Below, piece by piece: positions 9,115 through 19,438 of a stretch of DNA of 23,298 nt. The translations under genes were made by a program, and so were the position numbers. Within the stretch, counting starts at the first letter, position 1. Each line of letters starts with the position of its first letter. The DNA is taken from positions 1 to 23,298 of the forward strand of contig NW_026712533.1 in NCBI RefSeq assembly GCF_022539665.2, given 5' to 3'. This stretch comes from Daphnia carinata. Taxonomy: Eukaryota > Arthropoda > Branchiopoda > Diplostraca > Daphniidae. The notes beneath the pieces are model-generated. The model was not told the origin of the DNA, searched no databases, and saw only the letters and a program-made list of their open reading frames with translations.

Positions 9115-9762
9115 CTAAATGCCACGAAAATTAAAGTAAAAAAAAAAACGACTCTAAACTCCAAGAGAAAGAAAAACAAAAACAAAACAAGTGCCAACCA
9201 AGAGCACTTATTCAACGGGTCTCACTTCAAGACCAAAAGATCGTCCCAAAAAAAGAAGAGATGTTGAGCGCAAAAGATTGCGATCAAAACTCAGCAGAAC
9301 CAAAAAACAAAAAGAAAAGGTCGAAACAAAAGTACCCTCTGTACACAAGAGGGACACACACACAAAAACGATACCGTCCAGAACGAGCAACAGCCCGTAA
9401 GCAGAAAAAAAAAAACTTCACGGCACGACTTTGTATCAAGGTTCTTTTCTCGCCTTAAAAAAAAAGAACGAGCAACAAAAGAACCACTCAAAAGGTATTG
9501 CAATCCCGCTGATATGGTCGCTCAAAAAGGAAAAAGAGAGCGAGAGAAAAAAAAAAATATCTCTCTCGACCAAAACGCGTGGGCCGTCCCAAAAAGAGAA
9601 AAAAAAAAAGACGGAACGCGCAACACAAAGCGGGGCGGCAAAAAGCACGCCGCAAAAAAAAAAAGATACAATTTCTACTACACACCGTACAACAAAAATC
9701 ATGCGTTGGGATTGTTTATTTAATAGCCTGTGGCTATAGGTAACAAGGGTTGAAATACTTAC
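9115..9762 (-). other. Putative T-rich intron in the gag leader
   Basis: The sense strand carries ACAG|GTAAGT with the donor GT at 9762-9761, a full match to the metazoan donor consensus. Downstream is T-rich sequence with pyrimidine runs. Two acceptor candidates end in TTTAG, with the AG at 9155-9154 or 9116-9115, both shortly before the gag ATG. The stretch from LTR end to donor contains no sense ATG, and neither does the stretch from either acceptor to gag, whereas the putative intron contains one (9702-9700) that opens a Phe-rich upstream frame. Splicing would make gag the first AUG. Transcript evidence is lacking. Confidence 0.55.
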
Positions 9763-9944
9763 CTGTCCCGTTCCTCCACTTTTCAACAAAGACGTCGCGG
9801 CGGGATGGGATCCACTCCCCTTCGGCGCCGGTAAGGACAATCCACAATGGCGGCGACCACGTCTGCGAGAATTTCCTTCAAGCGTGGGCGGCACGCGGGT
9901 CCGATATGGGCGACTTCGTTAAAGTCGTTCGATGGCCTACTAAT
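9763..9944 (-). other. Untranslated leader between PBS and splice donor
   Basis: About 180 bases of balanced GC content, contrasting with the T-rich stretch that follows. It contains no sense ATG. An 89-codon open frame crosses it from inside the LTR (9783-10052) but starts at TTG and ends before the donor, so it is probably not translated. Packaging signals would be expected here but none can be identified by eye. Confidence 0.5.
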
Positions 9945-9962
9945 ATCCCTCTTCTGACACCA
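9945..9962 (-). promoter_or_regulatory. Primer-binding site, tRNA-Leu type
   Basis: On the sense strand TGGTGTCAGAAGAGGGAT lies two bases (AT) after the 5' LTR. It begins with TGG, the complement of the tRNA CCA tail. It differs at one position from the TGGTGTCAGAAGTGGGAT form known to pair with eukaryotic tRNA-Leu 3' ends. It would prime minus-strand cDNA synthesis. The tRNA identity is from recall of tRNA sequences. Confidence 0.8.
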
Positions 9963-9964
9963 AT

Positions 9965-10299
9965 TGTTACGGATGTAGCCGACGCGGGACCCAAAAACCA
10001 GGACAGCGAGACAGGTAGCCGCGTAGACGTTAGGACAGATGGGTAATTCCAAAGCTCAGGCAAGACGAAGTGTATTTGTCAGGGCAACACTTTCACAAGT
10101 TCAACACAATTACACACACAAGTACGCGAAGGGAAGCCAGCGGTAGCGCAAAGCTCCTTCTTTCAACCACACAGTAGACGGCGAGGTTCCAGACTGCCCT
10201 CCGTGACTGGGAGCAGACGACCCGTCGCCTACTTACCGGTTGGCCATCTATTGAGGGGGTATTTGACAGGACACTGTTATGAGATATGAAACTGTAACA
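9965..10299 (-). repeat. 5' LTR of the gypsy element
   Basis: 335 bp, identical by eye to the LTR at 3045-3379, with TGTTAC/GTAACA tips. As the upstream LTR on the minus strand it should hold the promoter. No TATA box is apparent. A second donor-like GGTAAGT occurs within it (plus ACTTACC at about 10231-10237). The target duplication ATAC follows at 10300-10303. Confidence 0.96.
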
Positions 10300-13200
10300 A
10301 TACGTTTATTCAATGTGAATATAGTGTGATACACTGAGTTTCAATATCTACATTCAAACAGCATCAAATTTACGTGTATTCTATGTGAATATAGTGTTAT
10401 AGAATCAGTTTAATGATCTACATTCAAACAGCATCAAATATACGTGTATTCAATGTGAATATAGTGTTATAGAATCAGTTTCATGATCTACATTCAAACA
10501 GCATCAAATATACGTGTATTCAATGTGAATATAGTGTTATAGAATCAGTTTCAATATCTACATCAAATATACGTGTATTCAATGTGAATATAGTGTTATA
10601 GAATAAGTTTCAATATCTACATTCAAACAGCATCAAATATACGTGTATTCAATGTGAATATAGTGTTATAGAATCAGTTTCAATATCTACATTCAAACAG
10701 CATCAAATATACGTTTATTCAATGTGAATATAGTGTTATAGAATAAGTTTCAATATCTACATTCAAACAGCATCAAATATACGTGTATTCAATGTGAATA
10801 TAGTGTTATAGAATCAGTTTCATATCTACATTCAAACAGCATCAAATATACGTGTATTCAATGTGAATATAGTGTTATAGAATCAGTTTCATGATCTACA
10901 TTCAAACAGCATCAAATATACGTGTATTCAATGTGAATATAGTGTTATAGAATCAGTTTCATGATCTACATTCAAACAGCATCAAATATACGTTTATTCA
11001 ATGTGAATATAGTGTTATAGAATCAGTTTCATGATCTACATTCAAACAGCATCAAATATACGTGTATTCAATGTGAATATAGTGTTATAGAATCAGTTTC
11101 ATGATCTACATTCAAACAGCATCAAATATACGTGTATTTAATGTGAATATAGTGTTATAGAATCAGTTTAATGATCTACATTCAAACAGCATCAAATATA
11201 CGTGTTTTCAATGTGAATATAGTGTTATAGAATAAGTTTCATGATCTACATTCAAACAGCATCAAATATACGTGTATTCAATGTGAATATAGTGTTATAG
11301 AATCAGTTTCATGATCTACATTCAAACAGCATCAAATATACGTGTATTCAATGTGAATATAGTGTTATAGAATAAGTTTCATGATCTACATTCAAACAGC
11401 ATCAAATATACGTGTATTCAATGTGAATATAGTGTTATAGAATCAGTTTCATGATCTACATTCAAACAGCATCAAATATACGTGTATTCAATGTGAATAT
11501 AGTGTTATAGAATCAGTTTCATGATCTACATTCAAACAGCATCAAATATACGTGTATTCAATGTGAATATAGTGTTATAGAATAAGTTTCATGATCTACA
11601 TTCAAACAGCATCAAATATACGTGTATTCAATGTGAATATAGTGTTATAGAATCAGTTTCATGATCTACATTCAAACAGCATCAAATATACGTGTATTCA
11701 ATGTGAATATAGTGTTATAGAATCAGTTTCATGATCTACATTCAAACAGCATCAAATATACGTGTATTCAATGTGAATATAGTGTTATAGAATCAGTTTC
11801 CATATCTACATTCAAACAGCATCAAATATACGTGTATTCAATGTGAATATAGTGTTATAGAATCAGTTTCATGATCTACATTCAAACAGCATCAAATATA
11901 CGTGTATTCAATGTGAATATAGTGTTATAGAATCAGTTTCAATGATCTACATTCAAACAGCATCAAATATACGTGTATTCAATGTGAATATAGTGTTATA
12001 GAATCAGTTTCATGATCTACATTCAAACAGCATCAAATATACGTGTATTCAATGTGAATATAGTGTTATAGAATCAGTTTCATGATCTACATTCAAACAG
12101 CATCAAATATACGTGTATTCAATGTGAATATAGTGTGATACAATCAGTTTCAATATCTACATTCAAACAGCATCAAATATACGTGTATTCAATGTGAATA
12201 TAGTGTGATACAATGAGTTTCAATATCTACATTCAAACAGCATCAAATATACGTTATTCAATGTGAATATAGTGTGATACAACAGTTAACATATCTACTT
12301 TCTTACTGCCTCAAATATACGTGTATTCAATGTGAATATAGTGTTATAGAATCAGTTTCATGATCTACATTCAAACAGCATCAAATATACGTGTATTCAT
12401 TGTGAATATAGTGTGATAATATAAGTTTCCATATCTACATTCAAACAGCATCAAATATACGTGTATTCAATGTGAATATAGTGTTATAGAATCAGTTTCA
12501 TGATCTACATTCAAACAGCATCAAATATACGTGTATTCATTGTGAATATAGTGTGATACAATAAGTTTCCCTATCTATAGTTATAGAATCAGTTTCATGA
12601 TCTACATTCAAACAGCATCAAATATACGTTTATTCCATGTGAATATAGTGTGATACACTGAGTTTCAATATCTACATTCCAACAGCATCAAATATACGTT
12701 TATTAATGTGAATATAGTGTTATACACTGAGTTTCAATATCTACATTCAAACAGCATCAAATATACGTGTATTCAATGTGAATATAGTGTTATAGAATCA
12801 GTTTCATGATCTACATTCAAACAGCATCAAATATACGTGTATTCAATGTGAATATAGTGTTATAGAATCAGTTTCATGATCTACATTCAAACAGCATCAA
12901 ATATACGTGTATTCAATGTGAATATAGTGTTATAGAATACATATCTACATTAAAACAGCATCAAATATACGTGTATTCAATGTGAATATAGTGTGATACA
13001 GCATCAAATATAGTTTCAATGTGAATATATGATCTAGTTTCATTACATTCAAACAGCATCAAATATACGTGTATTCAATGTGAATATAGTGTTATAGAAT
13101 CAGTTTCAATATCTACATTCAAACAGCATCAAATATACGTGTATTCAATGTGAATATAGTGTTATAGAATCAGTTTCAATATCTACATTCAAACAGCATC

Positions 13201-16200
13201 AAATATACGTGTATTCAATGTGAATATAGTGTTATAGAATCAGTTTCATGATCTACATTCAAACAGCATCAAATATACGTGTATTCATTGTGAATATAGT
13301 GTGATACAATAAGTTACCATATCTACATTCAAACAGCATCAAATATACGTGTATTCAATGTGAATATAGTGTTATAGAATCAGTGTAATGATCTACATTC
13401 AAACAGCATCAAATATACGTGTATTCAATGTGAATATAGTGTTATAGAATCAGTTTCATGATCTACATTCAAACAGCATCAAATATACGTGTATTCAATG
13501 TGAATATAGTGTTATAGAATCAGTTTAATGATCTACATTCAAACAGCATCAAATATACGTGTATTCAATGTGAATATAGTGTTATAGAATCAGTTTCAAT
13601 ATCTACATTCAAACAGCATCAAATATACGTGTATTCAATGTGAATATAGTGTTATAGAATCAGTTTCATGATCTACATTCAAACAGCATCAAATATACGT
13701 GTATTCAATGTGAATATAGTGTTATAGAATCAGTTTAATGATCTACATTCAAACAGCATCAAATATACGTGTATTCAATGTGAATATAGTGTTATAGAAT
13801 CAGTTTCATGATCTACATTCAAACAGCATCAAATATACGTATTCAATGTGAATATAGTGTTATAGAATCAGTTTCATGATCTACATTCAAACAGCATCAA
13901 ATATACGTGTATTCAATGTGAATATAGTGTGATACAATAAGTTTCATGATCTACATTCAAACAGCATCAAATATACGTGTATTCAATGTGAATATAGTGT
14001 GATACAATAAGTTTCATATCTACATTCAAACAGCATCAAATATACGTGTATTCAATGTGAATATAGTGTTATAGAATCAGTTTCATATCTACATTCAAAC
14101 AGCATCAAATATACGTGTATTCATTGTGAATATAGTGTTATAGAATAAGTTTCAATATCTACATTCAAACAGCATCAAATATACGTGTATTCAATGTGAA
14201 TATAGTGTTATAGAATCAGTTTCATGATCTACATTCAAACAGCATACTAGTATTCAGTGTGAATATAGTGTGATACAATAAGTTTCCATATCTACAATCA
14301 AACAGCATCAAATATACGTGTATTCAATGTGAATATAGTGTGATACAATAAGTTACCATATCTACATTCAAACAGCATCAAATATACGTGTATTCAATGT
14401 GAATATAGTGTTATAGAATCAGTTTCATATCTACATTCAAACAGCATCAAATATACGTGTATTCAATGTGAATATAGTGTTATAGAATCAGTTTCAATAT
14501 CTACATTCAAACAGCATCAAATATACGTGTATTCAATGTGAATATAGTGTTATAGAATCAGTTTCATATCTACATTCAAACAGCATCAAATATACGTGTA
14601 TTCATTGTGAATATAGTGTTATAGAATCAGTTTCATATCTACATTCAAACAGCATCAAATATACGTGTATTCAATGTGAATATAGTGTTATAGAATCAGT
14701 TTCATGATCTACATTCAAACAGCATCAAATATACGTGTATTCAATGTGAATATAGTGTTATAGAATCAGTTTCATGATCTACATTCAAACAGCATCAAAT
14801 ATACGTGTATTCAATGTGAATATAGTGTTATAGAATCAGTTTCATATCTACATTCAAACAGCATCAAATATACGTGTATTCAATGTGAATATAGTGTTAT
14901 AGAATCAGTTTCATATCTACATTCAAACAGCATCAAATATACGTGTATTCAATGTGAATATAGTGTTATAGAATCAGTTTCATGATCTACATTCAAACAG
15001 CATCAAATATACGTGTATTCAATGTGAATATAGTGTTATAGAATCAGTTTCATATCTACATTCAAACAGCATCAAATATACGTGTATTCAATGTGAATAT
15101 AGTGTTATACAATCAGTTTCATGATCTACATTCAAACAGTATCAAATATACGTGTATTCAATGTGAATATAGTGTTATTAAACAGCATCAAATATACGTG
15201 TATTCAATGTGAATATAGTGTGATACAGTGAGTTTCAATATCTACATTCAAACAGCATCAAATATACGTGTATTCAATGTGAATATAGTGTTATAGAATC
15301 AGTTTCAATATCTACATTCAAACAGCATCAAATATACGTGTATTCAATGTGAATATAGTGTTATAGAATCAGTTTCATGATCTACATTCAAACAGCATCA
15401 AATATACGTGTATTCAATGTGAATATAGTGTTATAGAATCAGTTTCATATCTACATTCAAACAGCATCAAATATACGTGTATTCAATGTGAATATAGTGT
15501 GATAGAATGAGTTTCAATATCTACATTCAAACAGCATCAAATATACGTGTATTCAATGTGAATATAGTGTTATAGAATCAGTTTCATATCTAGCATTCAA
15601 ACAGCATCAAATATACGTGTATTCAATGTGAATATAGTGTTATAGAATCAGTTTCATATCTACATTCAAACAGCATCAAATATACGTGTATTCAATGTGA
15701 ATATAGTGTTATAGAATCAGTTTCAATATCTACATTCAAACAGCATCAAATATACGTGTATTCAATGTGAATATAGTGTTATAGAATCAGTTTCATGATC
15801 TACATTCAAACAGCATCAAATATACGTGTATTCAATGTGAATATAGTGTTATAGAATCAGTTTCATATCTACATTCAAACAGCATCAAATATACGTGTAT
15901 TCAATGTGAATATAGTGTTATAGAATCAGTTTCATGATCTACATTCAAACAGCATCAAATATACGTGTATTCAATGTGAATATAGTGTTATAGAATCAGT
16001 TTCATATCTACATTCAAACAGCATCAAATATACGTGTATTCAATGTGAATATAGTGTTATAGAATCAGTTTCATATCTACATTCAAACAGCATCAAATAT
16101 ACGTGTATTCAATGTGAATATAGTGTTATAGAATCAGTTTCATATCTACATTCAAACAGCATCAAATATACGTGTATTCAATGTGAATATAGTGTTATAG

Positions 16201-18059
16201 AATCAGTTTCATGATCTACATTCAAACAGCATCAAATATACGTGTATTCAATGTGAATATAGTGTTATAGAATCAGTTTCATATCTACATTCAAACAGCA
16301 TCAAATATACGTGTATTCAATGTGAATATAGTGTTATAGAATCAGTTTCATGATCTACATTCAAACAGCATCAAATATACGTGTATTCAATGTGAATATA
16401 GTGTTATAGAATCAGTTTCATATCTACATTCAAACAGCATCAAATATACGTGTATTCAATGTGAATATAGTGTTATAGAATCAGTTTCATATCTACATTC
16501 AAACAGCATAAAATATACATCAAATATACGTGTATTCAATGTGAATATAGTGTTATAGAATCAGTTTCATATCTACATTCAAACAGCATCAAATATACGT
16601 GTATTCAATGTGAATATAGTGTTATAGAATCAGTTTCAATATCTAATTCAAACAGCATAAAATATACGTGTATTCAATGTGAATATAGTGTTATAGAATC
16701 AGTTTCATGATCTACATTCAAACAGCATCAAATATACGTGTATTCAATGTGAATATAGTGTTATAGAATCAGTTTCAATATCTACATTCAAACAGCATCA
16801 AATATACGTGTATTCAATGTGAATATAGTGTTATAGAATCAGTTTCATGATCTACATTCAAACAGCATCAAATATACGTGTATTCAATGTGAATATAGTG
16901 TTATAGAATCAGTTTCAATGATCTACATTCAAACAGCATAAAATATACGTGTATTCAATGTGAATATAGTGTTATAGAATCAGTTTCATGATCTACATTC
17001 AAACAGCATCAAATATACGTGTATTCAATGTGAATATAGTGTTATAGAATCAGTTTCATGATCTACATTCAAACAGCATCAAATATACGTGTATTCAATG
17101 TGAATATAGTGTTATAGAATCAGTTTCATATCTACATTCAAACAGCATCAAATATACGTGTATTCAATGTGAATATAGTGTTATAGAATCAGTTTCAATA
17201 TCTACATTCAAACAGCATCAAATATACGTGTATTCAATGTGAATATAGTGTTATAGAATCAGTTTCATGATCTACATTCAAACAGCATCAAATATACGTG
17301 TATTCAATGTGAATATAGTGTTATAGAATCAGTTTCATGATCTACATTCAAACAGCATCAAATATACGTGTATTCAATGTGAATATAGTGTTATAGAATC
17401 AGTTTCATGATCTACATTCAAACAGCATCAAATATACGTGTATTCATTGTGAATATAGTGTGATACAATAAGTTTCCATATCTACATTCAAACAGCATCA
17501 AATATACGTGTATTCAATGTGAATATAGTGTTATAGAATCAGTTTCATGATCTACATTCAAACAGCATCAAATATACGTGTATTCAATGTGAATATAGTG
17601 TTATAGAATCAGTTTCAATGTCTACATTCAAACAGCATCAAATATACGTGTATTCAATGTGAATATAGTGTAGTACAGTGAGTTTCAATATCTACATTCA
17701 AACAGTATGAAATATACGTGTATTCAATGTGAATATAGTGTTATAGAATCAGTTTCATGATCTACATTCAAACAGCATCAAATATACGTGTATTCAATGT
17801 GAATATAGTGTTATAGAATCAGTTTCATGATCTACATTCAAACAGCATCAAATATACGTGTATTCAATGTGAATATAGTGTTATAGAATCAGTTTCATGA
17901 TCTACATTCAAACAGCATCAAATATACGTGTATTCAATGTGAATATAGTGTTATAGAATCAGTTTCATGATCTACATTCAAACAGGATCAAATATACGTG
18001 TATTCAATGTGAATATAGTGTGATAGATTGAGTTTCAAGATCTACATTCAAACAGCATC
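10300..18059. repeat. AT-rich ~70-bp satellite array, middle block
   Basis: About 110 head-to-tail monomers of the same satellite and orientation as at 1-3044. Most units are near-identical; 68- and 69-bp units (CAGTTTCATATC form) are frequent from about 14000 to 17200. Irregular units occur at about 10556-10570 (shortened), 12255-12310 (divergent), 12560-12590 (truncated junction), 12935-13050 (scrambled), 14240-14255, 15170-15185 and 16505-16520 (short internal deletion or duplication). No gene is present. Confidence 0.97.
12255..13050. repeat. Rearranged satellite segment
   Basis: At 12280-12310 a monomer departs from consensus (CAGTTAACATATC then CTTTCTTACTGCCTC in place of CATTCAAACAGCATC). 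At about 12570-12590 a monomer is cut short (CTATCTATAG then TTATAGAATCAG). At 12935-13050 fragments are out of order (TGATACAGCATC, ATATAGTTTCAATGTG, ATATATGATCTAG, TTTCATTACATTC). Flanking monomers are regular, so this looks like local unequal exchange or replication slippage rather than an insertion of foreign DNA. Confidence 0.7.
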
Positions 18060-18277
18060 TGCTCCTGCATTGGGAATCCACAACACCAAACAATTTAGAC
18101 TTTTAATTACAGGTCTGGGCAAAAAGAGGGGAAGGAACCGAGACATTAACACAAAAAATAATAATACTTTGAATATAATAGTGAATCCTTTTTTTTTTTT
18201 TTTGTCTTAATGGGTCGACCAGCATCCTATGGCATTGGAATAGACTTGTAATTAAGTGGGCGGGTAAAAAATAATTC

Positions 18278-18311
<34 letters not shown>
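18060..18311. other. Non-satellite poly-T-containing segment beside the DIRS element
   Basis: The satellite stops at ...AACAGCATC (18059) and unrelated AT-rich sequence follows, with T runs at 18189-18203 (15) and 18281-18311 (31). No credible coding frame is present. Near 18253-18270 AAGTGGGCGGGTAAAAAA weakly resembles the terminal AAGTGGGAAAAAC of the adjacent palindrome, so this may be a decayed right terminal repeat of the DIRS element. Alternatively it is host DNA or another insertion trapped with it. Origin unresolved. Confidence 0.5.
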
Positions 18312-18312
<1 letters not shown>

Positions 18313-18430
18313 TGGGTGGGAAATACGTTTTTCCCACTTATAATCCCAATTGCTCCGCGTGATCGCTGAAGCGATCCCTCGAGCAATTAAAAAATTATAA
18401 GTAGAAAAACTCCGCTCAACTTTTACAGTG
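18312..18430. repeat. Nested palindrome, candidate DIRS internal complementary region
   Basis: Centred near 18368. From the centre outward it pairs GATCGCT (18361-18367) with AGCGATC (18370-18376), AATTGCTC (18348-18355) with GAGCAATT (18381-18388), and GTTTTTCCCACTTATAAT (18327-18344) with ATTATAAGTAGAAAAAC (18394-18410). A further small inverted repeat, GTGGGAAA/TTTCCCAC, lies at 18316-18337. In DIRS elements this region, just after the recombinase gene, is complementary to the joined element ends and is thought to template completion of circular DNA. The arrangement rc(start) followed by a start-like sequence is what that model predicts. Confidence 0.7.
18394..18430 (+). repeat. Inverted repeat arm, left (37 bp)
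   Basis: This 37-base arm, from ATTATAAGTAG to TTTTACAGTG, is the exact reverse complement of 22412-22448. It starts four bases after the recombinase stop codon in transcription order. It is either the right terminal repeat itself or, more likely, the part of the internal complementary region that matches the element's first bases. Confidence 0.9.
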
Positions 18431-18433
18431 ATT

Positions 18434-19438
18434 TCAAAGTACTGGCTGAGCGGAAAATTGGGGTTCAAGAACCGCCCGAGAAATCGGAATGCTAGGAGCC
18501 ACTGTACGCCTATAAAAGCGTGTGAAGGTAGATTCCGCTGCCCAATTGCCCATTGCTAAAACTGAGTCAATCGGGGTCCCTTGAGCCAATGCGTGCGATG
18601 CAGCCGCGCCCCTTGTCGAGTGGGCCGTAAAGGATGCTTCAACTCCCGCTTCCATGAGGACCGACTTAATCCAGCGACTAAGTGTGCTGGAGGAGACCTG
18701 CTTAAAGGGTGCGATCGCCCCTATGAATAGGAGGTCTCTGTTGCTCTCGTTTCTTTTTGTGTCTGTAGCGAGCAGATAGGCACCCAAGCACTGTACTGGG
18801 CATATTCGAGGATCGTTTAGAGCGTCGATTCCTATCGTCTGGAGTGAGCCACTCCGTTGTGCCTTCCTCGGTCGGCTGAGGGCGAACGAGGCTCCTGTAC
18901 TCGAAATCTCTACTGAGCTGCGTGTGATAGAGCTCAACTCCGAGACTCTGAGAAACGTTGACAGAGCCAACAACGTTGTTAATTTTTTGGACAGCTGCGT
19001 CCGGCTGATCTGGTCGTTAGGACCCCATGACGCCAACAAGGTTACCACCTTACTAACGTCCCAGGTGTTGGAGTATCTTGGCTTGGGCGGATTACGATTA
19101 AACGCTCCTCTCAAAAGCTGCTTTACTGAAGGCAGCTGCCCCACCGGAATGGAGCCTGCTTGCTCTAGGGTGGTCGACAGCATCGACCTATGGATGTTGA
19201 CAAGGCTGTAGGAACAGTTCTCCGTGTGCAATTCCGCCAGATACTCTAGCACAGAATTCAAAGACACTGACACGGGATCAAGATCCCGCCTGAGGCACCA
19301 ACCGAGCCAATTGTTCCAGGCCGACTGGTAAGTAGCTTGTGTGGATTGGCGTGTCCCATCCAGCAATAGGTTGACCACCGTCTCCGAAAGGCCTTGGTTT
19401 TGTAAGCGTTGCCGGATAACTTCCATGCGATGAGGCAT
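18434..19438 (-). CDS. DIRS tyrosine recombinase
   Basis: 334 residues from ATG at 19438 (a second ATG follows at 19426) to TGA at 18436-18434. The open frame extends upstream to 19918, but that part only shadows the RT ORF. Residues 20-115 form a SAM-like, core-binding N-terminal domain (TYQSAWNNWLGWC near 36-48). The catalytic domain shows Arg164 in TFLRVSEL, His273 and Arg276 in AHSTRG, Trp299 in GNWA (the position often His) and the nucleophile Tyr309 in RFYRR, a complete tyrosine-recombinase set. It would integrate the circular double-stranded DNA made by the upstream RT. It overlaps the RT ORF by 181 bases in the -1 frame, so translation by frameshifting, re-initiation or a separate transcript is needed; no canonical slippery heptamer was found in the overlap. 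Confidence 0.93.
   Translation of the reverse strand: MPHRMEVIRQRLQNQGLSETVVNLLLDGTRQSTQATYQSAWNNWLGWCLRRDLDPVSVSLNSVLEYLAELHTENCSYSLVNIHRSMLSTTLEQAGSIPVGQLPSVKQLLRGAFNRNPPKPRYSNTWDVSKVVTLLASWGPNDQISRTQLSKKLTTLLALSTFLRVSELSSITRSSVEISSTGASFALSRPRKAQRSGSLQTIGIDALNDPRICPVQCLGAYLLATDTKRNESNRDLLFIGAIAPFKQVSSSTLSRWIKSVLMEAGVEASFTAHSTRGAAASHALAQGTPIDSVLAMGNWAAESTFTRFYRRTVAPSIPISRAVLEPQFSAQPVL

Larger units (their letters stand above)
3045..10299 (-). mobile_element. Full-length Ty3/gypsy LTR retrotransposon
   Basis: A 7255-bp element bounded by identical 335-bp LTRs and a 4-bp target duplication (ATAC at 3041-3044 and 10300-10303), inserted in the satellite. Read on the minus strand it has PBS, leader, gag, frameshift site, protease remnant, pol in the order PR-RT-RNase H-integrase, 3' UTR, polypurine-like tract and LTR. 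The RT-RNase H-integrase order is the Ty3/gypsy (Metaviridae) arrangement. No env-like ORF lies between integrase and the 3' LTR. The integrase has a GPY/F module but no chromodomain was seen after it. LTR identity indicates a very recent insertion or gene conversion. The protease active site is missing, so the copy is probably non-autonomous. Confidence 0.96.

Noticed and set aside
9436-9894. 152-aa minus-strand leader ORF
   Set aside because: Phe-rich low complexity, crosses the putative splice donor and lies mostly in the putative intron.
9783-10052. 89-aa ORF running from the LTR across the PBS
   Set aside because: It begins at TTG rather than ATG and stops before the splice donor, with no recognisable family.
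18281-18311. T31 tract as the poly(A) tail of a SINE or LINE
   Set aside because: No element body, promoter boxes or target duplication could be found attached to it.
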